35,744 nucleotides of DNA from an uncultured bacterium. GTDB lineage: Bacteria > Verrucomicrobiota > Kiritimatiellia > CAIKKV01 > CAIYGI01. The position numbers and the translations under genes are program-made. Location of the stretch: NCBI GenBank assembly GCA_903925685.1, contig CAIYGI010000330.1:1-35744 (forward strand), read 5' to 3'. Positions 16,692 to 25,467 of this stretch are shown here, piece by piece. Within the stretch, counting starts at the first letter, position 1, and each line of letters opens with the position of its first letter. Below the pieces are notes generated by a model, which saw nothing but the letters and a program-made list of their open reading frames with translations, was not told the origin of the DNA and made no database searches.

Positions 16692-17951
16692 ATGCGTGAC
16701 CTGACGCCACTGATAGCCGAGTCCTTGCCATCGCTGGTGAACTTGCGCCACGACCTGCACCAGCATCCCGAAATCGGTTTCCATGAGCACGGCACCGCCG
16801 CGCGCGTGGCCGAGCGACTGGCCAAACTGCCCGGCATGACCATACGCACCTGCGTGGCCGGTACGGGCGTGATCGCCACCCTGGACGCGGACAAGCCCGG
16901 TCCCTGCGTGGCGCTGCGGGCCGACATGGACGCCCTGCCGATGACCGAGGAGACGGGCCTCCCCTATGCCTCGCGCGTGCCGGGCTGCGCCCACGCCTGC
17001 GGCCATGACGGAAACGTAGCCTGCCTCGTCGGCGCCGCCGTCGTGCTCTCCGCCATCCGTGAAGAACTCCGCGGCCCGGTGCGCTTCATTTTCCAACCGG
17101 CCGAGGAAAGCGGCGGCGGCGGACGCTTGCTGTGCGAGGCCGGCGCGCTGGAGACCCCGCCGGTTACCGCCATTTTTGCCCTGCATGCCTGGCCGGGCTT
17201 GCCGATCGGCGCCATCGGCGTGCGCGCCGGTCCGGCCATGGCTGCCACGGACACCATCGACATCGTGATTCACGGCTCCGGAACGCACGCCGCGGTGCCG
17301 CATCGCGGCGTCGATCCCATTCTCGTCGCCGCCCATGTCATTGTCGCACTCCAAAGCATTGTCAGCCGCAACCTCGACCCCGCGCAGCCGGCCGTCATCA
17401 CCATCGCGCGCGTCGAATCCGGCACGACCTATAACGTAATCCCCGATCGTGCCACGCTCTGCGGCACCCTGCGCACGCTCTCGGCCGGCACGCGCGCGCA
17501 GGCCTGCGAGGCCATTCGCCGCGTGGCGGAGCGCACCGCCGAAGCCTACGGCGCGCGCGCCGAGGTGCGCCTGACCCCCGGGTATCCCGTGCTGACGAAC
17601 GACGCTGAAGCCACGGCGCACATCGCGCGCGTCGGGCGCGAAACGCTGGGCGCGGATTGCGTTCGGGAAGCCTCCGTCAGTTTGGGCGGCGAAGACTTTG
17701 CCTACTACCTGCAGCATGTTCCCGGTGCGCTCTGGCAGCTCGGCGCGAGCGCGTCCGACGGCTCAGCTTTGGTGCCGTTTCACAGCCCGCGCTTCGATTT
17801 TCCCGATGCGGCCCTGCCCGTCGGGGTCCGCATGCACTGCGAGACGGTGCGGCAGTTCGACGGCAGCGCGCATGCCCACTCGGTCTCGATAACTTCCGAG
17901 CCACTGAGTCCAAGGGCTCAAGCGAAACAATACGGTCAAAATGCTGATTGA
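16692..17951 (+). CDS. M20 family amidohydrolase / N-acyl-amino-acid deacylase
   Basis: LRHDLHQHPEIGFHEHGTAARVAERL...ALRADMDALPMTEETGLPYAS...HACGHDGNVACLVGAA...FQPAEESGGGGRLLCEAGAL...GGEDFAYYLQHVPGALWQLG. Confidence 0.94.
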   Translation: MRDLTPLIAESLPSLVNLRHDLHQHPEIGFHEHGTAARVAERLAKLPGMTIRTCVAGTGVIATLDADKPGPCVALRADMDALPMTEETGLPYASRVPGCAHACGHDGNVACLVGAAVVLSAIREELRGPVRFIFQPAEESGGGGRLLCEAGALETPPVTAIFALHAWPGLPIGAIGVRAGPAMAATDTIDIVIHGSGTHAAVPHRGVDPILVAAHVIVALQSIVSRNLDPAQPAVITIARVESGTTYNVIPDRATLCGTLRTLSAGTRAQACEAIRRVAERTAEAYGARAEVRLTPGYPVLTNDAEATAHIARVGRETLGADCVREASVSLGGEDFAYYLQHVPGALWQLGASASDGSALVPFHSPRFDFPDAALPVGVRMHCETVRQFDGSAHAHSVSITSEPLSPRAQAKQYGQNAD

Positions 17952-18078
17952 CATTGGTAACTTCGCGCGTCGTCTCCACGCGACTCGGCCACGGCAGCCA
18001 TTGTCCCAGTTGCGTCTTACTTCCCACAAATCACCACCCGCTCAACCCGCCCGCCTCCCCACTGTCTGAATCACAGTG

Positions 18079-18117
18079 AAAAAGCCGTAGCGTGTGGCTT
18101 AACACGACCCTTACGGC
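18079..18117 (-). terminator. Rho-independent terminator of asnS
   Basis: On the minus strand: gccgtaagggtCGTGTtaagccACACGctacggc followed by TTTTTC. The stem arm contains the asnS TAA stop codon (18113-18111). Confidence 0.7.
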
Positions 18118-19625
18118 TGCACGCGACCCATGGTGCGGGGGAAGGGAATGGTTTCGCGGACGTGCTGGAGGCCGCAGAGCCAGGTCAGGACGCGCTCGAT
18201 GCCGAGGCCGAAGCCGCCGTGCGGGACGCTGCCGTAGCGGCGCAGATCCAGGTACCATTCGTAATCCTCCGGCTGCAGCCCTTTGGCGCGCATGGCTTCC
18301 AGCAGCACGGGCGACTGCTCCTCGCGCTGGCTGCCGCCGATGATTTCGCCGTAGCCCTCGGGCGCCAGCAGGTCGAAGTTGCAGACGACGCGCGGGTCCC
18401 CGTGTTTGACCTTCATGTAAAAGGCCTTGGCCTCGCGCGGATACTCGGTTACGAACACGGGCCGGTCGAAGCGGCGGGAGAGGATGGTCTCGTCGCTGCC
18501 ACCCAGGTCCTTGCCCCATTCGAAACTCTGCGCCAGCGCCAGATGCTCGGGCGCCACGCGTAGTTCCTGCTCCAGTTCCTGCACCGTTTCACGCAGTTCC
18601 CGCGCGCGGGTTTCAGCCTGTTCCTGTTTCCAGCCCTTGCGCGCCGCGGCGGCCTCCGCCTCGGCCGCCTTGAGTTCGTCCATGCGGGCCTGGAGTTGTG
18701 TGCGCCTGGCCGCCATCTCGGACTCCATGCGCGCGCGCGTTTCGGGACCGCGCAGGATATCCACCGCCTCGCTGTAGGTCAGCCGCGGGAAGGGCGCGAC
18801 GATGCGCTCCAAGGCCGCTGCGTCGCGCCCCAGCGCGGCCAGATCGTCGCGATGGCGCGCCAGCACGGCGGCGGCCACGGCGGTCACCATCCCCTCGGCC
18901 AGCGCCATGACCTCCTCCAACTCCGCAAAGGCGAGTTCCGGCTCGACCATCCAGAATTCGGTCAGGTGCCGGCGGGTTTTGGACTTTTCGGCGCGGAAGG
19001 TCGGGCCAAAACTGTAGACCTTGCCGAGCGCCATGCAGGCGCTTTCGAGGTAGAGCTGGCCGGTCTGCGTCAGGTAGATCGGGGCGCCGAAGTAGTCCAC
19101 CGTAAAAAGCGACTGCCGGTCTTCGCCGACGCCGGGCACCAGGATCGGGGTGTCTATCAGCGTAAAGCCACGCGCGTCGAAGAAACCGCGGACCGCCTGG
19201 ACGACAGTGTGGCGGATACGCAGCAGCGACGTCTGCCGCGGCGCCCGCAGCCAGAGATGGCGGTGGCTGAAGAGGAAGTCGGCGCCGTGCGCCTTGCGGC
19301 CGATCGGGTAGGCCTCGGCCCGCTGCAAGACGTCGAGCGTTTCGACCGCAACCTCGGCGCCGCCGGGCGCGCGGGGTTCGGAGCGCACCATGCCGGTCAG
19401 CGTCAGCGAGGATTCCTGCGATAGATCTTCGGCGGCGGCGAAGGCGGCGGCATTGGAGGCCTCGACCACGCACTGCGCCAGTCCCGTGCCGTCGCGCACG
19501 ACCATGAACACGACCTTGCCCCCGGCGCGTTTGCCGTAGAGCCAGCCGCGCAGCGTGACCCGCGCGCCGATATGGCGGATAAGCTCGTGAATATCGGCGC
19601 TGGGGGAGGTTGTGATTTCGCCCAT
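18111..19625 (-). CDS. asnS: Asparaginyl-tRNA synthetase with a charged, probably coiled-coil insertion
   Basis: OB-fold N-terminus VTLRGWLYGKRAGGKVVFMVVRDGTGLAQCVV; AsnRS motifs GQLYLESACMALGKVYSFGPTFRAEKSKTRRHLTEFWMVEPE, GEIIGGSQREE, GFGLGIERVLTWLCGLQHVRETIPFPRT. Confidence 0.95.
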   Translation of the reverse strand: MGEITTSPSADIHELIRHIGARVTLRGWLYGKRAGGKVVFMVVRDGTGLAQCVVEASNAAAFAAAEDLSQESSLTLTGMVRSEPRAPGGAEVAVETLDVLQRAEAYPIGRKAHGADFLFSHRHLWLRAPRQTSLLRIRHTVVQAVRGFFDARGFTLIDTPILVPGVGEDRQSLFTVDYFGAPIYLTQTGQLYLESACMALGKVYSFGPTFRAEKSKTRRHLTEFWMVEPELAFAELEEVMALAEGMVTAVAAAVLARHRDDLAALGRDAAALERIVAPFPRLTYSEAVDILRGPETRARMESEMAARRTQLQARMDELKAAEAEAAAARKGWKQEQAETRARELRETVQELEQELRVAPEHLALAQSFEWGKDLGGSDETILSRRFDRPVFVTEYPREAKAFYMKVKHGDPRVVCNFDLLAPEGYGEIIGGSQREEQSPVLLEAMRAKGLQPEDYEWYLDLRRYGSVPHGGFGLGIERVLTWLCGLQHVRETIPFPRTMGRVQP

Positions 19626-19653
19626 GGTTTCGGTATGGCTCCAGCCAGAACGG

Positions 19654-21021
19654 TTACTGCATAACCTGATCGACGACTTCCTCGAATACCGCCAGCGATT
19701 CCCGCAACGCGTCTTCCTCGATGCTCAGCGGCGGCGCGATCTTGATGCATTCGCCGGCCAGGCCAACCGGCGCAAACATGAGCAGCCCCTTCTGGTAGCA
19801 GCCGATGTTGACGCGCAAAGCCAGCGCCGGATCCGGCGTTTTGGTGCCCGCCTTGACGGCCTGAATGCCCGCCACCAAGCCCTTGCCGTGGCAGCAGCCC
19901 AGCACCTGCGGATACTTAAGCTGGATCCGTTCGAGTTCCGGCACGAACCAGGCCCCGAGCCGAGCCGCGCGTTCCACGAGCTTCTCGTCCTTGAGCACTT
20001 TGAGGTTCGCGAGCGAGGCGGCGACCGCCAGGGGCGAAGCCGAATGGGTGGAGGTCATCGAGCCTGGCGGATACAACGACATGATATCCGCGCGCCCGAT
20101 CACCGCCGACAGCGGCAGGGACGAGGTGATGCCCTTGCCGCAGGCGATCAGGTCGGGCTTGATGCCGTAGTGTTCGAAGCAGAACATTTTTCCGGTGCGT
20201 CCGAAGCCGGACTGCACCTCGTCCATCGTGAGCACGATGTCGTGCTTTTGACAGAACGCCGCGAGTTTTTGGGCGTAGTCCACAGGAATAAAGTCCGGCC
20301 CGATGCCCTGATAGCTCTCGACCATCACCCCCGCGATCGCCTCGGGCGCGACGCCCAAGTCCCGCAGCGTTTTCAAGAACAGGTCGAACGATACATCCGT
20401 GTTCTTGTAGCCATCCGGGAACGGAACCTGCACGAACGTCGCATCCAGGGCGCCCACCCAGCGTTTCAGGCGCGGCATGCCGCCGGCCAGTTGCGCGCCC
20501 AGGGTGCGGCCGTGAAATGCGCCGTTGAAGGTCACGAAATACTTCTTCTGCGGGCCGTATTTTTCCAGGGCGTAGGTCTTGGAGAGCTTGATGCAGTTCT
20601 CGGTGGCCTCGCTGCCGGTGCTGAGCAGGAACGCCTGGTAGCTCTTCGGATCGGGCGCCAGCGCGGCCAGCGCGTCGGTCAAATTAGCCCGGCCTTCGTG
20701 CGGAAAGACGTAGGTCGACAGCAGCGGCCGGTCCAGCACTTCCTGAATCGCCCGCCTGATGGCGGGGTGGCCATGGCCGACATTGGTGATCAGCACTCCC
20801 GACGACCAATCGATCCACTGGTTGCCCCACTTGTCGGAGACCGTCGCACCCTCCGCCTTGTGCCAGAGGATCGGCGGCTGGCCGGACATGGAACGCGGCT
20901 CGGAGTGGCGCAGAGTCTCGAAAATCGGCAGCGATTCCGGCACCGGCAGGGCCGTCTTGATCGTGCGGTAGCGAGTCTTGACGCTCGGAACTTTGACAGG
21001 GGTCAGGTCGTATTCAGCCAT
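19654..21021 (-). CDS. Class III (PLP) aminotransferase, 4-aminobutyrate aminotransferase-like
   Basis: GSEATENCIKLSKTYAL...FNGAFHGRTLGAQ...TMDEVQSGFGRTGKMFCFEHYGIKPDLIACGKGITSSLPLSAVIGR; start MAEYDLTP at 21021 (ORF track start 21393 is too far upstream). Confidence 0.93.
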   Translation of the reverse strand: MAEYDLTPVKVPSVKTRYRTIKTALPVPESLPIFETLRHSEPRSMSGQPPILWHKAEGATVSDKWGNQWIDWSSGVLITNVGHGHPAIRRAIQEVLDRPLLSTYVFPHEGRANLTDALAALAPDPKSYQAFLLSTGSEATENCIKLSKTYALEKYGPQKKYFVTFNGAFHGRTLGAQLAGGMPRLKRWVGALDATFVQVPFPDGYKNTDVSFDLFLKTLRDLGVAPEAIAGVMVESYQGIGPDFIPVDYAQKLAAFCQKHDIVLTMDEVQSGFGRTGKMFCFEHYGIKPDLIACGKGITSSLPLSAVIGRADIMSLYPPGSMTSTHSASPLAVAASLANLKVLKDEKLVERAARLGAWFVPELERIQLKYPQVLGCCHGKGLVAGIQAVKAGTKTPDPALALRVNIGCYQKGLLMFAPVGLAGECIKIAPPLSIEEDALRESLAVFEEVVDQVMQ

Positions 21022-21023
21022 GA

Positions 21024-22295
21024 TTATCGGTTCCTTTTCTCGGCATGCGGGTTTGCTCCGTACACAATGTTCACCCATTCGCCATCGGTCAGGATGGACA
21101 TGCGGGCGGCCTCCACCACGAGTTCGTTGATGAAGCTGTTGGCGGGCGTGGCGATGATGCCGGCCTTGTCGATCTCGCGGATCGTTTCGCGCCGTTTTGC
21201 GAGCGCCGCGGCTTCCGCCATCCCAGCCGTTTCGTTTTCGATCCGCGCCATCGTCTCCACGCTGGCGGCGACGGAATCGTAGCCGTAGCCCATCGGTTTG
21301 AACCCGCGCCCTTCCCAGGGCGTCAGGCGGTAGAAGTCCGGGCTCACGTAGTTGTAGCGGGAACCGGCGACGCCGATGGGGTCGACATAGCAATGCCGCA
21401 CGCCGCGATCCTGGTCATCGTGCTGGATCATGCCGCTGCAGTCCTTGCCCTCGCAATACATGATCAGGCCCTGGTCGTTACTGCCCGCGCCGGCGTCGGG
21501 ATATCCCAGGCCGTCGGTCACCGACAGCAAGGCGTTATTCTCATAGCGCACGCGGCCGTTCGACCACATGTAGGCTTCCTTGCCGTTGGGGAATTTCCCT
21601 TTGACGCCCGACACCGAAACCGAAACCGGCTTCAAGCCCGTGATGAAGTAGACCAGGTCCACGTAGTGGCAGCCCACGTAGACGAAGGGGTCGGTCATGG
21701 CGGTGGTAAACCAGTTCTGGAAATTGGAGTGCCGGTAGTAGTAGGGCTCGATCAGTTTGGCCTCGCCCATGATGAACTCGCCGAAATGCCCCAGCGCGTA
21801 TTGCCGGCGGGCCACCAGCGAACGGCGGTCGAAGCGCTTGTGGTATTCCACCCCCACAAACAGGCCCCGTTCCAGCGCCAGTTTCTCGAGTTCGGCGGAC
21901 TGCTCGTACTTCAGCACCAGCGGCTTGACGCACAAGACGTGCTGGTCGTGGCGCAGGCAGGCATTGACCATCTCGTAGTGAAACTGGTCCGGGACCGCCA
22001 CCACGACGACCTGCCGCGGCGGGGTCCTGGCCAGCAACTCCATGGCGAGATTCGGGAACATCCTGTCGCCGGGCTCGGACAGCGGCGGAAAGGCCTCGAA
22101 GTCCTGCCCCGGAAAGGCCTCCTGGATCTCGCGGCTTTCCTTGAGCGCCTTGAGCGGCGCCGAGTTGAGCGCGCAGACGCGGATCTTGCCGACCGTTCCG
22201 AGCCGCTGCAGGTGATAGATGGAGGGCAGGATCAGATCGTTGGTGATCATGCCCCCGCCGATTATCAGCACGTCCAATTTATTCCGGTGTTCCAT
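21024..22295 (-). CDS. Gfo/Idh/MocA family oxidoreductase
   Basis: DVLIIGGGMITNDLILPSIYHLQRL...VVVAVPDQFHYEMVNACLRHDQHVLCVKPLVLKYEQSAELEKLALERGLFVGVEYHKRFDRR. Confidence 0.9.
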   Translation of the reverse strand: MEHRNKLDVLIIGGGMITNDLILPSIYHLQRLGTVGKIRVCALNSAPLKALKESREIQEAFPGQDFEAFPPLSEPGDRMFPNLAMELLARTPPRQVVVVAVPDQFHYEMVNACLRHDQHVLCVKPLVLKYEQSAELEKLALERGLFVGVEYHKRFDRRSLVARRQYALGHFGEFIMGEAKLIEPYYYRHSNFQNWFTTAMTDPFVYVGCHYVDLVYFITGLKPVSVSVSGVKGKFPNGKEAYMWSNGRVRYENNALLSVTDGLGYPDAGAGSNDQGLIMYCEGKDCSGMIQHDDQDRGVRHCYVDPIGVAGSRYNYVSPDFYRLTPWEGRGFKPMGYGYDSVAASVETMARIENETAGMAEAAALAKRRETIREIDKAGIIATPANSFINELVVEAARMSILTDGEWVNIVYGANPHAEKRNR

Positions 22296-22307
22296 GGATT
22301 CCCCGGA

Positions 22308-23567
22308 TCAAGGCAGATTGCCGCGCGCCACGGTGGCGGCGCACACGCTTTCCAAAGCCAGATGCATGGAGGCGTCCCGCGTCGAAAGGCGTTGCTTCTC
22401 CGCGGTTCCGACAACCAGTTTGAATTTGTCGCGCATGCGTTTCTCCAGCCGCGATTTCACGTCCTCTTCCGTCATCTGTTCCTGCTGCGTTTCCTGCGTG
22501 TACTCAAGATACGAAACGAACACGCCGCCGGCGTTGCATAGAATGTCCGGGATCACAAAGACGTTTCGCTTGTGCAGGATGGCATCGGCGTCCGGCGTGG
22601 TCGGTCCATTGGCGCCTTCGGCCACAACCCGCGCCTGGATCTTCCCGGCATTTTCAGCGGTGATCTGGTTTCCGGTGGCCGCCGGCACCAGCAACACGCA
22701 TGCCATTTCCAACAGTCCCTCAGGGCTCACAACGCGCCCCTGTCCGCATCCCTTCAACGAACCGTTACTGCGCGCATACGCCATCAGGCGATCCACATCC
22801 AGCCCCCGCTCGTCGTACACCGCCTCGGCGATATCCGAGACGCCCACGATCCGGGCGCCGCGGGCCGCCAGTTCCGCGCAGGTAACGGCGCCCACGTTTC
22901 CGAAGCCCTGGACAATGACCGGCGCGCCCTTGAGATCCGCGCCGATGTGCTTCATCGCGGCATCGGACGCGATGGCCACCCCGCGTCCCGTGGCCTTGCC
23001 GCGGCCGGGGATGCCGCCCAGCAGCACCGGCTTGCCCGTCACATAGCAGCCCTGAGTCGTCGCATGACCGTTCGAGTAGGCGATGGTATCCTTGATGTGC
23101 CCCATATCCTGCTCGTTCGTGCCCATATCCGGCGCCGGTATGTAAACCAGGGGATTGATGTGCCTGTGGGCATTCCGTGTAAAATTACGGATCAGCGTCT
23201 GTTTATCGTCCGGCGTGAGCTGCCGGGGATCGGCCACAATCCCGCTTTTGCCGCCGCCAAAAGGAACGCCGATCAACGCGCATTTCCAGGTCATTTCCAT
23301 GGCCAGCGCCGTGATATCGTCCAGCGTGACCGAGGGACTCATGCGGATGCCGCCTTTGCACGGGCCCAGCGAATTGTTGTGATGCACGATGTACGCGGTA
23401 AAAACGTGGACGTTTCCGTCCGACAACTGCGGCGTCAGGCGCAGTTCGCTGCGTTCTTTCGGGAAGCGCAATTTGCGCAGCAACTCCGCGTCGTAAACGC
23501 CGCCCAGTGTCGCCGCCGCGCGATCGAAATTCACCCGCGCATTTTCCAGCATCGATTCCGTTGCCAT
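22308..23567 (-). CDS. gdhA: Glu/Leu/Phe/Val family dehydrogenase (glutamate dehydrogenase type)
   Basis: GPCKGGIRMSPSVTLDDITALAMEMTWKCALIGVPFGGGKSGIVADP...APDMGTNEQDMGHIKDTI...VIVQGFGNVGAVTCAELAARGARIVGVSD; start 23567 preceded by AAGGAGA. Confidence 0.94.
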   Translation of the reverse strand: MATESMLENARVNFDRAAATLGGVYDAELLRKLRFPKERSELRLTPQLSDGNVHVFTAYIVHHNNSLGPCKGGIRMSPSVTLDDITALAMEMTWKCALIGVPFGGGKSGIVADPRQLTPDDKQTLIRNFTRNAHRHINPLVYIPAPDMGTNEQDMGHIKDTIAYSNGHATTQGCYVTGKPVLLGGIPGRGKATGRGVAIASDAAMKHIGADLKGAPVIVQGFGNVGAVTCAELAARGARIVGVSDIAEAVYDERGLDVDRLMAYARSNGSLKGCGQGRVVSPEGLLEMACVLLVPAATGNQITAENAGKIQARVVAEGANGPTTPDADAILHKRNVFVIPDILCNAGGVFVSYLEYTQETQQEQMTEEDVKSRLEKRMRDKFKLVVGTAEKQRLSTRDASMHLALESVCAATVARGNLP

Positions 23568-23706
23568 TACCGTTCTCCTTGATAATGCCATCCAATTTCA
23601 CGCGCGGCCTAAGACCGCAAATTCCGCGAATGCGGGCGCGCATGAAAGGAACATGAAATACCCGCTTGCGTGGAAAATGTCAATTTCATTCGCTGGCAAC
23701 GGAGTC

Positions 23707-24366
23707 CTAACGTTTGGGCGGCGCGAGCAGATGCACACGCATGGAGTGCGGCTCGGCGGCGGCGGACTCCACGGCCGCCCAGTCCACCGGCGGCGCGGGC
23801 ACGTCGTCGGCGGTGCCTGCCACCCCGTCGGGTCCCAGGGCGAAAAGCGTCACGTTGGCGCCGTCAACGGCGTAACGGAACGGGCGGCGCCAGGGGTCGC
23901 AGGTAAGGCTGACGATGTACGGTCCCTGCCAGCCCGGCGCGGGGATTTCGTGCAGCAGCGCGGGGAGCCCTTCGCCCGCGCTGGGGTAGCGGCCCACGTC
24001 CCGGCGGAACAGTTCCAACGCGGTGCGCAATACATCCAGGTTTTCCACGGCCCGGGTCCGGGGATCGACGCGTTTCCGCGGCACCCATTCCCCGCCCGGC
24101 TGTATCGAGACAAATATCACCGCCAGCGCCAGCATCATCGCCCCGAAGATCGGCAATTGGCGCGGCGACTTGAAAAAGGCCGCCCACGCGGATTCGCGTT
24201 CGCCGGTCTTGCGGGCCAGCCGATCAGCGCGCGCGCGCGCCCTGCGGCCCTCCGCGGCGAGCACCGGCGCGGGCAAACGCATGGCGCGGCCGCAGTGCGG
24301 ACAAAACGCCCGCACCGGTGGGGCGAAGCGCGTTCCGCAGTATGGACAACGATAGCGAATTTTCAT
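23707..24366 (-). CDS. Zinc-ribbon + single TM + GspG (type II secretion pseudopilin)-like domain protein
   Basis: N-terminal CPYCG...CPHCG; one hydrophobic segment LPIFGAMMLALAVIFVSI; then LRTALELFRRDVGRYPSAGEGLPALLHEIPAPGWQGPYI...DPWRRPFRYAVDG...LFALGPDGVAGTADDV (GspG C-domain pattern). Confidence 0.8.
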   Translation of the reverse strand: MKIRYRCPYCGTRFAPPVRAFCPHCGRAMRLPAPVLAAEGRRARARADRLARKTGERESAWAAFFKSPRQLPIFGAMMLALAVIFVSIQPGGEWVPRKRVDPRTRAVENLDVLRTALELFRRDVGRYPSAGEGLPALLHEIPAPGWQGPYIVSLTCDPWRRPFRYAVDGANVTLFALGPDGVAGTADDVPAPPVDWAAVESAAAEPHSMRVHLLAPPKR

Positions 24367-24504
24367 TGGTCGAATAAGCCCGTTTCGATTTTCATGCCAA
24401 TTTGTCCCCGGATTCTCGTCCCTCGTTGCCGTGCAGTCTTATATTCCTCTGCAACGTTTATTGCAAAACTTCCGGCGGCCTGAACCTCCGGTTGCAGTTG
24501 CTAT

Positions 24505-25185
24505 TCATAGGGACTGAGACAGCTCCCCGTCCCCCGGACTGTGCGCGCGCAGCCAGGTCGTCGCGGCCCGATGCTCCGGACAAAGCGCGCGTACCAATGT
24601 CCAAAAACCGGCGCCGTGATTCATGCAGCGCGTGTGCGCCAGCTCGTGCAGCAGCAGGTAGTCCACCACAAAGCGCGGCGCCGTCACGAGATGCCAGTTC
24701 AGCGAAATCGTGCCGCGCGACGAGCAACTCCCCCAGCGGCTGCGCTGGTTGCGGATGGAAACCCTCGCAAATCCGAAACCATGCAGGCGCGCCAACTCAT
24801 GCAAGCGCACATCCAAAAAGCGCCGCGCATAGCTTTGCATCCAGGCAGCGCGCGTCGCCGGTTGCGCCAGATCGAGTCCGGAACTGACGGTCCCCGCCGC
24901 CTCGTCCACGTCCGCGTACCGCCCCCGCGCGGGACTGTACTGGATGCGAAAACGCCGCCCGTGCAATTCCAGCGAGACTGGATCGAACACCGCCGCCGCC
25001 CGTTGCCGGAAGCGTTTACGCTGCGCCTCGATCCAGCCTTGTTTGGCTGCAATAAAAGCCTCGATCCGCGCCCCGGCCATGCCGTGCGGCGCCACCACCT
25101 CCAGCCCGCCGTCGGATCGCACGCGCAACCGCGCGTACTTCACCGCCCGCCGCACCAAAGAACTATTTTCGCCCAGAACCAACAC
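24505..25185 (-). CDS. YgjP-type (DUF45 / M48-like) metal-dependent hydrolase
   Basis: IRNQRSRWGSCSSRGTISLNWHLVTAPRFVVDYLLLHELAHTRCMNHGAGFWTLV: HELxH with preceding RWGSCS motif; GTG start with upstream GGAGA. Confidence 0.92.
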   Translation of the reverse strand: MLVLGENSSLVRRAVKYARLRVRSDGGLEVVAPHGMAGARIEAFIAAKQGWIEAQRKRFRQRAAAVFDPVSLELHGRRFRIQYSPARGRYADVDEAAGTVSSGLDLAQPATRAAWMQSYARRFLDVRLHELARLHGFGFARVSIRNQRSRWGSCSSRGTISLNWHLVTAPRFVVDYLLLHELAHTRCMNHGAGFWTLVRALCPEHRAATTWLRAHSPGDGELSQSL

Positions 25186-25200
25186 GCTCGTTCTCCAGGT

Positions 25201-25467
25201 GGTTTGGCGTTTTGGTACCGTGACAACAAGCTGGCGCAGTGGAAGGCTGCGTCGGATTCAAAGGCTAAATTCGAGATCATTCAGCAGATCCTGTCATTGG
25301 CCCAGCTTCCGAACATGCGCGCCGATGCAGTGCTGAAGGCGCAACTCCCGGAACTGCATGCGTCACTGACCGAACTTCTACAAGACGCCGAGATCAGGAA
25401 ACTCGGGCCCAAACGCCCGGCCCCCGATTCCGGCAGAATCATTGGTCGCGTGAATGTTGCATACGCC
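25201..25467 (+). pseudogene. Possible remnant coding segment of unknown family
   Basis: Open + frame GLAFWYRDNKLAQWKAASDSKAKFEIIQQILSLAQLPNMRADAVLKAQLPELHASLTELLQDAEIRKLGPKRPAPDSGRIIGRVNVAYALLRDELQ has protein-like composition. It fills the gap between two minus-strand genes and lacks its own start. Confidence 0.35.

Noticed and set aside
19612-21282. 556-aa + ORF antisense to the aminotransferase
   Set aside because: Shadow ORF of a well-supported class III aminotransferase.
21045-22541. 498-aa + ORF antisense to the Gfo/Idh/MocA gene
   Set aside because: Shadow ORF; His/Val/Gln-rich composition and no motifs.
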